Part shown: positions 1 through 9,205 of the stretch, one piece after another
Layout of the letters: each line of letters opens with the position of its first letter
How positions within the stretch are numbered: position 1 is the first letter of the stretch
Program-made: the position numbers and the translations under genes
DNA from: UBA5189 sp040389445
Lineage (GTDB): Bacteria > Chloroflexota > Limnocylindria > Limnocylindrales > CSP1-4
Direction: 5' to 3'
Length of the DNA stretch: 64,000 bases
Assembly: GCA_040389445.1 (NCBI GenBank)
Contig: JAZJZX010000025.1
Span: forward strand, 1 to 64,000
The notes under the pieces: generated by a model
What the model was told of the DNA's origin: nothing
Database searches by the model: none
Seen by the model: the letters and a program-made list of their open reading frames with translations, nothing else

Positions 1-98
1 CGGCGGGGCCCGGGGCGGCGCGACGGGACGGCGCTCGGGGCGGCGAGGCCCGGGGCGGCGGGGCCCGGGGCGGCGCGACGGGACGGCGCTCGGGGCGG
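1..98. repeat. 43-bp direct repeat, two copies
   Basis: Bases 1-43 recur at about 56-98 with a 55-bp period; both copies are almost pure G and C. The block opens a gene-free stretch (1-509) whose remainder is ordinary GC-rich sequence to about 325 and then a second repeat block. I see no convincing gene in it. Confidence 0.8.
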
Positions 99-324
99 TT
101 CGGCGGGGCGTTCGCGGCGGGCGGTTCGGCCACGTCCGACCATTGTGACGGGCTCCCAAGCCCGGTGCCCACCGCGGCTGAGTCGTTTCAGAGCGCATTC
201 TTCGCTCGAGCACGCTCGCCACGCAGCCGAATCGGTCGATATTGATGGTCCGCCCAGCACGCTCGAGGCCGAAATGATGCGCCGAACGATGCAGCGGGTC
301 GAGGCAGCGCTCGACCCAACGGTG

Positions 325-509
325 CGGGGCAGCGTGACGGGGCGGGGTGACGGCGCGGCGCCGGGGCGGGGTGACGGCGCGGCGCCGGACGACCTGACGG
401 TCAGGTACGGATGATCGGCGCGGCGCCGGACGACGTGACGGGCAGGTACGGGCGACGGGGCAGCTTGACGGGGCGGCGCCGAACGGCCTGACGGGCAGGG
501 CGCGGGCGA
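325..509. repeat. Degenerate GC-rich repeats downstream of metK
   Basis: A 24-bp unit containing gggtgacggcgcggcgccg occurs twice in tandem near 350-390. Looser copies of gacggcgcggcgccg and gacgggcaggtacgg follow up to the metK stop codon. The block lies at the 3' side of metK and carries no recognisable gene or T-rich terminator. Confidence 0.65.
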
Positions 510-1739
510 TCAGGTCCGGGCGACGCTCAGGTCCGGCGCGGGAAGGGCGGCTTCGGACGCCAGCAGCTCCGCCTTGTCGGTGCGCTCCCAGGGCAGATCG
601 AGATCGAGGCGTCCGAAATGGCCGTAGGCGGCGGTCTGCCGATAGATCGGACGCCGGAGGTCGAGGGCCGAGATGATCGCCGCCGGGCGCAGATCGAAGT
701 TGCGCGCGATGAGGGTCTCGATCAGCTCGTCGGGAACGTGGTTGGTGCCAAACGTCTCGATCGAGACGGACAGCGGACGGGCGATCCCGATGCCGTAGGC
801 GACCTCGATCTCGAAGCGGTCGGCGAGCCCGGCTGCCACGACGTTCTTGGCCACCCAGCGCGCTGCGTACGCGCCCGAACGATCGACCTTGGTCGGGTCC
901 TTGCCGGAGAACGCTCCCCCACCGTGCCGGGCCATCCCGCCGTACGAGTCCACGATGATCTTGCGTCCGGTCAGGCCGGCATCGCCCATGGGGCCACCGA
1001 GCACGAACCGTCCCGTCGGGTTCACGTGCATCACGGGATCCCTGTCCCGGAGTTCGGCCGGGATCGTGGGCATGATCACCGAGGCGATGAGGTCGTCCCG
1101 CAACCGCTCGGCACGGACGTCGGGATCGTGCTGCGCAGAGACGACGACGGTTCTGACCCGGACCGGCTGGCCGTGCTGGTACTCCACGGTGACCTGGGTC
1201 TTGCCGTCCGGCCGGAGGTACGGCAGCTGCCCCGACTTGCGGGCCTCGGCGAGCCGGCGGGCCATCCGATGGGCAAGCGCGATCGGGAGCGGCATCAACT
1301 CGGGGGTCTCGCGACAGGCAAACCCGAACATCATGCCCTGGTCGCCGGCGCCGAGCTCTCCGACGGACACTCGTTCTCCGCGGACCTCGAGGGCATCGTT
1401 GACGCCGACCGCGATATCCGGCGACTGCTCCTTGATCGAAACGAGGGTTCCGCAGGTCTCGTAGTCGAAGCCGTAGTCCGATCGGGTGTAGCCGATCTCA
1501 CGGACCGTGTCACGGACGACGTGCTGGAAGTCGATGTACGTGGTCGTGGAGATCTCCCCCAGGACGATGACGAGGCCGGTGGTGGTTGCGGTCTCACACG
1601 CCACGCGAGCGAGGGGGTCCTCGGCGATGATCGCGTCCAGGATCGCGTCGCTGATCTGGTCGCACATCTTGTCCGGATGACCTTCGGTCACCGATTCCGA
1701 GGTGAACAGGTACTCGGGCGCGTCAACGATGCTGGTCAC
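510..1739 (-). CDS. metK: S-adenosylmethionine synthase
   Basis: Makes S-adenosylmethionine from methionine and ATP in the cytoplasm, feeding methylation and the ahcY/mtnA recycling genes found nearby. The 409-residue product has the usual family length (about 390-410). Visible signatures are GHPDK at residues 20-24, GAGDQG near 131-136 (ATP binding) and GGGAFSGKD near 270 (phosphate loop). The start is a GTG without a clear Shine-Dalgarno sequence; the reading frame aligns with the family from residue 10. It diverges from kynU across about 150 bp. Assignment is secure. Confidence 0.97.
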   Translation of the reverse strand: MTSIVDAPEYLFTSESVTEGHPDKMCDQISDAILDAIIAEDPLARVACETATTTGLVIVLGEISTTTYIDFQHVVRDTVREIGYTRSDYGFDYETCGTLVSIKEQSPDIAVGVNDALEVRGERVSVGELGAGDQGMMFGFACRETPELMPLPIALAHRMARRLAEARKSGQLPYLRPDGKTQVTVEYQHGQPVRVRTVVVSAQHDPDVRAERLRDDLIASVIMPTIPAELRDRDPVMHVNPTGRFVLGGPMGDAGLTGRKIIVDSYGGMARHGGGAFSGKDPTKVDRSGAYAARWVAKNVVAAGLADRFEIEVAYGIGIARPLSVSIETFGTNHVPDELIETLIARNFDLRPAAIISALDLRRPIYRQTAAYGHFGRLDLDLPWERTDKAELLASEAALPAPDLSVART

Positions 1740-1763
1740 GCGGTCAACTCGGTCATCGGTGTG

Positions 1764-1772
1764 AGCGTAGCA
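1764..1772 (-). promoter_or_regulatory. Putative extended -10 for metK
   Basis: On the minus strand this reads TGCTACGCT, an extended -10 form, ending 24 nt before the metK GTG. No good -35 is seen at 17 nt. The implied leader is only about 15-20 nt, too short for a SAM riboswitch. Confidence 0.4.
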
Positions 1773-1878
1773 CGAGGAGCTCGTCGCCCTCGGGCGCGGG
1801 ACGGGGTACCGGGAGCCGCGGGCCGCATCAGCCGCGGACGGGACCCGACCCGCGACCTCGCACCGATCCAGGCACGGC

Positions 1879-1884
1879 TAGACT
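1879..1884 (+). promoter_or_regulatory. Putative -10 (TAGACT) for kynU, leaderless
   Basis: TAGACT lies 7 nt upstream of the kynU ATG, and no Shine-Dalgarno sequence is present between them. Transcription would therefore begin at or next to the start codon. The same hexamer precedes lepA, dnaJ and apt. Confidence 0.45.
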
Positions 1885-1891
1885 GCCGACG

Positions 1892-3127
1892 ATGGACCCG
1901 ACGAGCCTCCGGCACGCCCAGTCGCTCGACGCTGCGGACCCGCTCGCATCCTTCCGCGATCGATTTGCGATGCCCGATCCGGGCGTGGTGTACCTCGACG
2001 GCAACTCGCTCGGCAGGCCGCCCCGCGCAACCGCGGAGGCCATCCGTCGCGTGGCCGACCAGGAATGGGCCGGCGAGCTGATCCGCGGCTGGAGCCATTG
2101 GCTCGATGCGCCCGTCCGGATCGGCGAGCTGCTCGGAACCAGGATCCTCGGAGCACAGCCCGGCGAGGTCGCGGTGACCGACTCCACGACCATCAACCTG
2201 TTTCGCCTCGCGTCGGCGGCGCTGGACAATCGGCCGGGACGCCGGGCGGTGGCCATCAGCCCGAGCGAGTTCCCGACCGATCGGTACGTCGTCGAGGGAC
2301 TCGCGGCGGCTCGCGGCCTCGAGATCCGATGGATCCCGGAGGACGCCGTCGAGGGCGTCGCGCTCGCCAACGTCGAACGAATGCTTGACGACGACCTGGC
2401 CCTGATCGTCCTTTCCCACGTCAACTACCGATCGGCCGCCATCGCGGATCTGTCCGGCATCACCGCTCGCGCTCGTGAGGTTGGTGCGCTGGTCCTGTGG
2501 GACCTCTCGCACAGCGGCGGGGCACTCCCGGTGAACCTGACGACGAGCGGCGCGGATCTCGCCGTCGGCTGCACCTACAAGTACCTGAACGGCGGGCCTG
2601 GCGCGCCGGCGTTCCTGTACGTCCGTCGCGAACTCCAGGACGAACTGCGGCCTCCGATCCAGGGCTGGTTTGCCCAGACCCGGCAGTTCGAGATGGGCCC
2701 TCGGTTCGAGCGCCGCGCGGGGATCGCCGGCTGGCTGGTCGGAACACCCGGGATGCTGGGTCTGGCTGCGGCCGAGGTCGGCATCGCGCTCTCGGCCGAG
2801 GCCGGCATCGAACGGATCCGGGCCAAGGGCATGGCCCTCACCGCGTACGCGGTCGCCCTCCTCGAGGCATGGCTCGCGCCGCTCGGGTGTTCCCTCGGGT
2901 CACCGCGCGACCCGATGCGGCGCGGCAATCACGTTGCCATCCTCCATCCGGAGGCCCGGCAGCTGACGCTCGACCTGATCGCCCGAAACATCATCCCCGA
3001 CTTCCGGGCTCCCGACTCCATCAGGATCGGTTTGGCCCCGTTGTCGACGTCGTTCGCGGACGTGCACCGCGGTCTCGCGGCCCTTCGGGCTCTCCTCGAG
3101 ACCCGCCCGCTCAGCCGCGGGCGGTGA
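1892..3127 (+). CDS. kynU: Kynureninase
   Basis: PLP-dependent hydrolase that cleaves kynurenine to anthranilate and alanine (or 3-hydroxykynurenine to 3-hydroxyanthranilate) in tryptophan breakdown or NAD synthesis. The 411-residue length is typical. Signatures are LDGNSLG at 35-41, WDLSHSGG at 203-210 (PLP aspartate) and CTYKYLNGG with the Schiff-base lysine at 230. No other kynurenine-pathway gene is in the window, so the route it serves is not shown. The last 17 bp overlap the convergent S9 peptidase gene. Confidence 0.94.
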   Translation: MDPTSLRHAQSLDAADPLASFRDRFAMPDPGVVYLDGNSLGRPPRATAEAIRRVADQEWAGELIRGWSHWLDAPVRIGELLGTRILGAQPGEVAVTDSTTINLFRLASAALDNRPGRRAVAISPSEFPTDRYVVEGLAAARGLEIRWIPEDAVEGVALANVERMLDDDLALIVLSHVNYRSAAIADLSGITARAREVGALVLWDLSHSGGALPVNLTTSGADLAVGCTYKYLNGGPGAPAFLYVRRELQDELRPPIQGWFAQTRQFEMGPRFERRAGIAGWLVGTPGMLGLAAAEVGIALSAEAGIERIRAKGMALTAYAVALLEAWLAPLGCSLGSPRDPMRRGNHVAILHPEARQLTLDLIARNIIPDFRAPDSIRIGLAPLSTSFADVHRGLAALRALLETRPLSRGR

Positions 3128-5072
3128 GGAACGCGTCCAGGAACCTGACCTCCAGACGCTCGATCTCATCGGCGGGCGTGAACCCGAAGATCTGTCCGTA
3201 GAAGGACAGCTCGGCGCTGATCGAGCGGATGATCGCGTCCCGGCCCCGGAAACCGTGATCCTCGCCGGGGAACAGGAGGTAGGCATGTGGCACGCGCCGC
3301 TCCCGAAGCGCCGCCACGATCCCCTCGGCCTCCGAGGGCGGGACGATGCGGTCCTCGGCGCCCTGCTGGACCAGTACCGGCGCCACGATCTGATCGGCGT
3401 GGAGCGAAGGCGAGCGGTCGCGGTAGCGCTGCTCGCTTGCCGGCCACGGCCCGACGAGACCCTCCAGGTAGCGCGACTCGAACTTGTGGGTGTCCCGGAT
3501 GAACGAGCGCAGGTCGCCGATCCCGAAGAGCGTCGTGCCGGCGCTGAAGGTCCGCCTGAAGGCAAGCGCGGCCAGCGTCGTGAACCCGCTCGCCGAGCCA
3601 CCCCGGATCGCCAGCCGGGTCGGGTCGGCGAGGCCCTGGGCAACGAGCCATGCGGCCCCGGCGACGCAGTCGTCCACATCGACGATGCCCCATTCGCCGT
3701 TCAGGGCCTTGCGATAGTCGCGCCCGTACCCCGTGCTCCCGCCGTAGTCGACGTCGAGCACGGCATAGCCGCGACTCGTGAAGATCTGGAGGCCTGTTGC
3801 CCAACCGCTGAACGCGTTGGAGGTCGGACCGCCGTGGGAGGTGACGATGAGCGGCGGCAGTTCGCCGTCGGGCGCCCGGAATCCGGGGTTGTGCGGGGGG
3901 TAATAGTTGGCGTAGGCGGTGCGGCCGCCGGTCGATGCGAACGCGATGTGGCGCGGAACGGAGACATCGGGCGGGTCCGGCTGGAACGGCGTGGCTCGCT
4001 GCAGAACCTCGACTTCCCCGGTCGACGTGTCCAGGGAGATCGCCCGCGCCGGCTGGAACGGCGACACGACGCGCATGACCACGATGTCGCCATCGACGGC
4101 CACCGATCCGATTTCCGTGTCGGCGAGGTTCAGGGTCTTCCACGAGCCGTCGCGCGCCACTTCGTACAGCTGATCGCGGCCGCCGCGGCGGCCCACGGCC
4201 AGGATCCGGCCATCCGGCAGGAAGCCGTATTCGGCGTTCCCGAAGTTCCAGTCGGGCGAGGCAAACTCCACCGCCATCGGGGCGACGGGCTCGATCCGGC
4301 CGTCCACGAATCGCTGGAGGTTCATCCAGCCGTCCGGCTCCGCCACGAAATGCAGGATGCCGTCCGGCGACCAGCGAGGCTGGCTGATCCAGTCATCGGC
4401 GCTGCCGGCGATGACTGAACCCGGCCCGACCGATCCGTCCGGGCCGACCGTGGCGAGGCGCAGCTCGGTGCCGTCCCAGGGCATGTTCGGATGGCGCCAC
4501 TCCAGCCAGGCGAGTGCGCGACCATCCGGTGAGAGGCGTGGTGCCGCATAGAAGTCTGCGCCGCCGGCGATGACCGTCATGTCTCCCGTCGCAAGATCGA
4601 TCGAGACGAGGTCGTTGACCCACTCCCCATGGGCGGCAACGACGTCGGGTTCGTGGTCCTCGCGAACGGCATAGATCCGTCCGCGGGTGGCGTCATGGAC
4701 CATGTCGGCGAACCGCCAGGCCTTCTCGGGGGTGAGCGGCACGAGTTCACCGGGTCCGGTGACCCGGTGGAGTCGACCGGTGCTGAAATCGGACACCACG
4801 ATCACCTCGCCGGAGACGAGCGTCGCCGCGCCGCCGTATTCGTGGACGCGCGAGCGGGCATTGAAGCCCTCGGGCGTCAGGCGGATCGTCCGCCCGTCCG
4901 GATCGCGGCGGATCAGCGCCTGGCGGCCCCCCTCGGCAGGACGACCTTCGAGCCACCAGCACACGCCGCCGGCCCGGCGGACCTCGCCGATGAAGACCAC
5001 GCCATCCGTCAGGCGCTCAATCGGAAATGGAGAGGCCCAGCTCCCGTATGGCGCGACCGTCCACTCCGTCAC
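3111..5072 (-). CDS. S9 family serine peptidase (acylaminoacyl/dipeptidyl peptidase-like)
   Basis: Prolyl-oligopeptidase family enzyme, probably a cytoplasmic aminopeptidase acting on short peptides; no signal peptide is seen. The 653 residues form an N-terminal beta-propeller region (about 1-390) and a C-terminal alpha/beta-hydrolase. The likely triad is Ser493 in GGSASGF, Asp574 in GAEDRIVPP and His606 in GEDHGF; SHGGPTS is the oxyanion region. The nucleophile elbow has Ser where many relatives have Gly (GGSAGG). The GTG start at 5072 lies 5 nt after the ahcY stop; the frame stays open further upstream, but that part is ahcY coding sequence. Substrate is unknown. Confidence 0.88.
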   Translation of the reverse strand: MTEWTVAPYGSWASPFPIERLTDGVVFIGEVRRAGGVCWWLEGRPAEGGRQALIRRDPDGRTIRLTPEGFNARSRVHEYGGAATLVSGEVIVVSDFSTGRLHRVTGPGELVPLTPEKAWRFADMVHDATRGRIYAVREDHEPDVVAAHGEWVNDLVSIDLATGDMTVIAGGADFYAAPRLSPDGRALAWLEWRHPNMPWDGTELRLATVGPDGSVGPGSVIAGSADDWISQPRWSPDGILHFVAEPDGWMNLQRFVDGRIEPVAPMAVEFASPDWNFGNAEYGFLPDGRILAVGRRGGRDQLYEVARDGSWKTLNLADTEIGSVAVDGDIVVMRVVSPFQPARAISLDTSTGEVEVLQRATPFQPDPPDVSVPRHIAFASTGGRTAYANYYPPHNPGFRAPDGELPPLIVTSHGGPTSNAFSGWATGLQIFTSRGYAVLDVDYGGSTGYGRDYRKALNGEWGIVDVDDCVAGAAWLVAQGLADPTRLAIRGGSASGFTTLAALAFRRTFSAGTTLFGIGDLRSFIRDTHKFESRYLEGLVGPWPASEQRYRDRSPSLHADQIVAPVLVQQGAEDRIVPPSEAEGIVAALRERRVPHAYLLFPGEDHGFRGRDAIIRSISAELSFYGQIFGFTPADEIERLEVRFLDAFLTARG

Positions 5073-5077
5073 GGGCG

Positions 5078-6361
5078 TCAGGTGCCCTGGCGCCACGACG
5101 CCACGTAGGCAGCCTGTTCCGCGGTCATCGCTTCGAGGGTGATCCCGAGCGCAGCGAGCTTGAGGCGGGCGACTTCGGCGTCGATCGCCTCGGGAACGAC
5201 ATAGACCTGCGGCTCCAGCTCCGCATGGTGCGCAACCGCGTATTCGGCCGCCAGCGCCTGGTTCGCGAAGCTCATGTCCATGACCGCGGCGGGGTGGCCC
5301 TCGGCGGCGCCGAGGTTGACCAGGCGCCCCTCGGCGATGAGATGGACGCGCTTGCCGCCGATGTCGAACTCCTGGACGTTCTCGCGGACCTCGCGGACGT
5401 GACCCTCGGCCATCGCGCGGAGCGCGGCGAGGTCCAGCTCGGCATCGAAGTGGCCGGAGTTGGCCAGGACGGCCCCGTCCTTCATGGCTTCGAAGTGCTC
5501 GCGGCGGAACACGTTCACGTTGCCGGTCGCCGTCACGAACAAGTCGCCCCAGCCGGCGGCCTGCCCCGCCGTCATGACCTGGAACCCATCCATGAGTGCC
5601 TCGAGCGCCCGGACCGGATCCACCTCGACCACCGCGACGTGGGCTCCGTGCCCGTCCATCCGGGAGGCGATTCCGCGCCCGACCCATCCGTATCCGGCCA
5701 CGACCACGTTCCGGCCGGCGATGAGCAGGTTCGTGGCCCGAATGATCCCGTCCACCGTGGACTGGCCCGTCCCGTACCGGTTGTCGAAGAGGTGCTTGGT
5801 GAGCGCCTCGTTGACCGCGATGACGGGGTAGCCAAGGGCACCATCGGCCGCCATCGCCCGCAGGCGGATGACGCCGGTCGTGGTCTCCTCGGTCCCCGCC
5901 AGGACGCCCTTGATCTGCCCGGGGCGCTCCTGGTGGAGGAGCGACACCAGGTCGCATCCATCGTCCATCGTCAACTGCGGCAGCGAGTCCGCCACGGCGT
6001 TCAGGTGCGCGTAGTACGAATCGCGATCCTCACCTCGGCGCGCATAGGTCGAGATCCCGTATTCCGTGACGAGGGCGGCCGCCACGTCATCCTGCGTCGA
6101 GAGCGGGTTCGACGCTGCCAGGATCACCTCGGCACCGGCAGCCTTGAGGGTCCGCATCAGGTTGGCCGTCTCGCTCGTGACGTGCAGGCATGCCCCGACC
6201 CGCAGGCCGGCAAGCGGCCGCTCAGTCGCGAATCGCTCACGGATCAGGCGGAGGACCGGCATCTCCCGCTCGGCCCATTCAATCCGTCCGACACCTTCGG
6301 CGGCGCGGCCGAGATCGGTGACATCGTGGGGCGGGACGGCACCGGGCCGTGAGGCACTCAT
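5078..6361 (-). CDS. ahcY: Adenosylhomocysteinase (SAH hydrolase)
   Basis: Hydrolyses S-adenosylhomocysteine to adenosine and homocysteine, removing the inhibitory product of SAM-dependent methylation. The 427-residue protein is the shorter form, without the roughly 40-residue insert of eukaryotic and many proteobacterial enzymes. NAD binding is shown by GYGWVGRG at 223-230; the substrate region includes HVTSETANL and NRYGTGQS. The ATG at 6361 overlaps the GNAT stop by four bases (ATGA), indicating translational coupling. Location with mtnA and apt fits a by-product recycling cluster. Confidence 0.96.
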   Translation of the reverse strand: MSASRPGAVPPHDVTDLGRAAEGVGRIEWAEREMPVLRLIRERFATERPLAGLRVGACLHVTSETANLMRTLKAAGAEVILAASNPLSTQDDVAAALVTEYGISTYARRGEDRDSYYAHLNAVADSLPQLTMDDGCDLVSLLHQERPGQIKGVLAGTEETTTGVIRLRAMAADGALGYPVIAVNEALTKHLFDNRYGTGQSTVDGIIRATNLLIAGRNVVVAGYGWVGRGIASRMDGHGAHVAVVEVDPVRALEALMDGFQVMTAGQAAGWGDLFVTATGNVNVFRREHFEAMKDGAVLANSGHFDAELDLAALRAMAEGHVREVRENVQEFDIGGKRVHLIAEGRLVNLGAAEGHPAAVMDMSFANQALAAEYAVAHHAELEPQVYVVPEAIDAEVARLKLAALGITLEAMTAEQAAYVASWRQGT

Positions 6362-7233
6362 CTGGACGGAGGCTCCTTCCGGGGACTGAATCGACGACGG
6401 ATCGTCTGGGCGAGATCGGACCACGGCGACCCGATGCGATGGGCCAGCCGCTCCTCGAAACGGATGTGCTCGGCGTACCCGAGATGGCGATACGCGCTGA
6501 TGGCCGGCGGGTTGTCCGCCCGGACGTTGAGGGCGACATGGTCGCACGACTTCAGCAGTTCGGCTGTCACGGCACCCGTCACCGCGGTGGCATAACCACG
6601 GCCCCGGTAGTCACCGTGGGTCAGCACGTTCCCCACGACGGCGAGGCGGGCGGACGGACTCACGACGTGGGTGCCGGCCGCGGCCACCAGGCGGCCGCGC
6701 ACGCGCAGACCGTAGTAGACACCCTCGCTGATGGCCTGCGGCGGCAGCCACGCCCCGAAACCGAGCTGATACAGACGATTGAGCTCCATGGCGTCGGATG
6801 GCACGAGTCGTTCGACGCCCGGGTCGTCGGCAGACAGGAAGGTCTCGCGGGCGACGGCCATCCGCACCATCTGTGGGCCCGCATCCAGGCGGTAGCGACG
6901 CTGGATGGTCGGCAGCATGTTCGGGAGGGCTGCCACGTAGGCCAGGCGCGGGCGAATCACGTCCCGCAGGATCGCTTCGATCCCTTCGTCGCGGCCCAAC
7001 AGGAAGAGGGGCTGCGGCGATCCGCCCGAATACTCGAGCACGACGGCGATGATCGATCCGCCGGACCATGCCGCACCCCAGCGCGTGCGCGGAAACTCCC
7101 GGTCGTCCAGATCGCAGATCGCGTACGCGGCGAGCAGCGGGTCCTGGTCCAGGAAGGCTCGGAGTTGCCGCCGATCCGTCGTCAGCGACGCCGTCACGCT
7201 CACGGCCCGGCGCTGGATGGCGACGGAGGTCAT
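6358..7233 (-). CDS. GNAT family N-acetyltransferase
   Basis: Predicted acetyl-CoA-dependent acetyltransferase of 291 residues. The acetyl-CoA pyrophosphate loop is GDYRGRGYATAV at 207-218, followed by the usual helix and the VRADNPPAISAYRHLGY strand. The N-terminal 120 residues resemble the first half of two-domain GNAT proteins, but no catalytic residues can be assigned there. It is sandwiched with 4-bp overlaps between mtnA and ahcY, so it is co-transcribed with SAM-salvage genes. Whether it acts on a metabolite of that pathway is not shown by the sequence. Confidence 0.85.
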   Translation of the reverse strand: MTSVAIQRRAVSVTASLTTDRRQLRAFLDQDPLLAAYAICDLDDREFPRTRWGAAWSGGSIIAVVLEYSGGSPQPLFLLGRDEGIEAILRDVIRPRLAYVAALPNMLPTIQRRYRLDAGPQMVRMAVARETFLSADDPGVERLVPSDAMELNRLYQLGFGAWLPPQAISEGVYYGLRVRGRLVAAAGTHVVSPSARLAVVGNVLTHGDYRGRGYATAVTGAVTAELLKSCDHVALNVRADNPPAISAYRHLGYAEHIRFEERLAHRIGSPWSDLAQTIRRRFSPRKEPPSR

Positions 7234-8546
7234 GCCGTTCCTCCGGTTGCCGCTCGCCGAGCAATGCGGCCGGCCATGGCACCGGCCAGGGCCGGCCCGT
7301 ACGGCGCCCGCAGGACACCCTCATCGGTCACGATCCCCGTGATCAGCCCGGCCGGTGTGACGTCGAAGGACGGATTTCGGACCACCGTATCCGGGGGAGC
7401 AATGCGTCGACCGCGGATCGTGGTGACCTCGTCGGCCGGCCGCTCCTCGATGGGGATCGCGGAACCATCGGGCGTCGCGAGATCCACCGACGACAACGGC
7501 GCACAGACGTAGAACGGGATGCCGTGATGTGCGGCGAGGACCGCCAGCGAATACGTCCCGACCTTGTTCGCGGTGTCGCCGTTGGCGGCCACCCGATCCG
7601 CACCGACGAGAACGACATCCACCTCGCCGCCGGCCATCAACGATCCTGCCGCAACATCCGGGATGAGGGTATGGGGCACGCCCGCCTGGGCCAGCTCCCA
7701 GGCCGTGAGTCGAGCGCCCTGGAGATAGGGCCGCGTCTCGTCCACCCAGACGTGGAGGGGACGCTCGGCAAAGTGCGCCGCCTGGACCACGCCGAGCGCC
7801 GTCCCGAACTGCCCGCACGCAAGGGGTCCGGTATTGCAGTGCGTCAGGATGCGGAGCTGACGGTCGCCGACATCCGGGAGCACGGCGAGGCCGGCGTCGG
7901 CGAGACGACCGTGGTCATCGGTCGCCTCGGCCACGATCTCTTCTGCCGCTGCGCGCATCCCCGCGGCGATTTCCGGACCCGGCGCCTTGGCCGCGTCGAG
8001 CGCCTCGAAGCGGGCCATCACCCGACGGACCGCCCAGCCCAGGTTGATCGCCGTTGGGCGGGCCTCGCCCAGGCTGCGGGCCGCGGACTGGACCAGGGTT
8101 CGGCGAACGTTCGGCGGGGCGTTGCGGGCCAGCCATCCGCTGAGGGCAAGGCTCAGGGCCGCCACCTGACCGATGGCCGGCGCACCTCGAACGGCCATGT
8201 CGCGAATGGCCCGGGCGCCGTCGTGGGCACTCATGATCGGCAGTTCCACGAGCGTATCGGGCAGGGCGCGCTGATCGATGACCAGCAGGATCTGGTCCGA
8301 TTCGAAGCGAAACGGCGTCCGGAATCCCGTGGGATTGGGGATGCCCGCGGCCCTCGGAGGGTCGGCGGACGGGCCACCCTCGGCGGCGCTCGGGGCAGCG
8401 CCCCGGAGCATGGATTCTGCCCCGGCCGCGGAGCGGTCCCGGACGGCGCCGACCGCCCCCACGACCTGGGCGGCACTCGAAACGACATCGCCGGCGAACT
8501 GCCGAAAGAAGCGCCGACGCGAGGGATCGGGAGGAGGGCCGCTCAA
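7230..8546 (-). CDS. mtnA: 5-methylthioribose-1-phosphate isomerase with N-terminal extension
   Basis: Isomerises methylthioribose-1-phosphate to methylthioribulose-1-phosphate in methionine salvage. The core begins near residue 78; ILTHCNTGPLA carries the catalytic Cys237 and GADRVAANGD the catalytic Asp317. The 438 residues exceed the family length (about 340-350) by an extension containing SRRRFFRQFAGD, then a short hydrophobic run and a Pro/Gly/Ala linker. The extension keeps the GC-rich third positions of coding DNA. Its start would be a TTG at 8546; an ATG at 8411 would give 393 residues. The main assignment is firm, the start is not. Confidence 0.9.
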   Translation of the reverse strand: MSGPPPDPSRRRFFRQFAGDVVSSAAQVVGAVGAVRDRSAAGAESMLRGAAPSAAEGGPSADPPRAAGIPNPTGFRTPFRFESDQILLVIDQRALPDTLVELPIMSAHDGARAIRDMAVRGAPAIGQVAALSLALSGWLARNAPPNVRRTLVQSAARSLGEARPTAINLGWAVRRVMARFEALDAAKAPGPEIAAGMRAAAEEIVAEATDDHGRLADAGLAVLPDVGDRQLRILTHCNTGPLACGQFGTALGVVQAAHFAERPLHVWVDETRPYLQGARLTAWELAQAGVPHTLIPDVAAGSLMAGGEVDVVLVGADRVAANGDTANKVGTYSLAVLAAHHGIPFYVCAPLSSVDLATPDGSAIPIEERPADEVTTIRGRRIAPPDTVVRNPSFDVTPAGLITGIVTDEGVLRAPYGPALAGAMAGRIARRAATGGTA

Positions 8547-8585
8547 GGCGTCGGTCTCATCCGGGTCGGTGCTGGCCGTGGCCGG

Positions 8586-9107
8586 TCAGTACCGGATCAC
8601 GCTCGTGACGCGCCGGCCGTCGAGACGGTCGCGCCCGTGCAGGAAATCGAGTTCCACGAGGAACGCCAGACCGACGATGTCGCCCTTGAGGCGCTCGATC
8701 AACTCGATCGTGCCGTGGACCGTGCCGCCGGTGGCGAGGAGGTCGTCCACCACGAGGACTCGCTGGCCCGGCTGGATCGCATCCCGATGGATCTCGAGCG
8801 TGTTGGATCCATATTCGAGGGCGTACTCGACGCTGAGGGTCTCGGCCGGCAGCTTGCCCAGCTTTCGTACCGGGACCAGGCCCGCTCCCAGTTCGTAGGC
8901 CATCGGCGCGCTGAAGATGAAGCCGCGCGATTCCATCCCCACAACGAGGTCGATCTTCTCCCCGCGGTACGGCTGGAGCATCTCGCCGATCGCCTCGCGA
9001 TACGCCTGAGCGTCCTTCAGGAGCGTGGTGATGTCATAGAAGAGGATCCCCGGCTTCGGGAAGTCCGGGATCTCGCGGATCTTCTCGCGAAGCGCCTCGA
9101 CAGACAT
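8586..9107 (-). CDS. apt: Adenine phosphoribosyltransferase
   Basis: Converts adenine plus PRPP to AMP, recovering adenine released during methylthioadenosine and purine turnover. The 173-residue length is normal from the ATG at 9107, which begins MSVEALREKI like typical family members. The PRPP-binding motif VLVVDDLLATGGT is at 117-129, and GMESRGFIF forms the adenine pocket. It lies 39 bp upstream of mtnA on the same strand, a sensible pairing because methylthioadenosine phosphorolysis yields substrates for both enzymes. Confidence 0.95.
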   Translation of the reverse strand: MSVEALREKIREIPDFPKPGILFYDITTLLKDAQAYREAIGEMLQPYRGEKIDLVVGMESRGFIFSAPMAYELGAGLVPVRKLGKLPAETLSVEYALEYGSNTLEIHRDAIQPGQRVLVVDDLLATGGTVHGTIELIERLKGDIVGLAFLVELDFLHGRDRLDGRRVTSVIRY

Positions 9108-9199
9108 CGGGGTAGGGCCTCCAGGTTCGCTGTACGGCTCGGCGACGATCGCGTCACGAATCGATCGCATGATGATCGGGCCGTCCGATCGCCGCTGCG

Positions 9200-9205
9200 A
9201 GTCTA
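9200..9205 (-). promoter_or_regulatory. Putative -10 (TAGACT) upstream of apt
   Basis: TAGACT on the minus strand, about 93 nt upstream of the chosen apt ATG; its first three bases are also the stop codon of the MFS gene. It matches the hexamers at kynU, lepA and dnaJ. A leader of about 85 nt would result. No -35 match is apparent. Confidence 0.35.

Noticed and set aside
145..414. Open frame of 89 codons on the plus strand upstream of metK
   Set aside because: It runs into the GC-rich repeat block, resembles no family, and has no ribosome site; probably chance in GC-rich DNA.
1740..1891. Possible SAM riboswitch before metK
   Set aside because: The predicted leader is under 25 nt and no conserved riboswitch helices are seen.
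618..2081. Long plus-strand frame antisense to metK
   Set aside because: Typical GC-rich shadow frame; the minus-strand protein has all MetK motifs.
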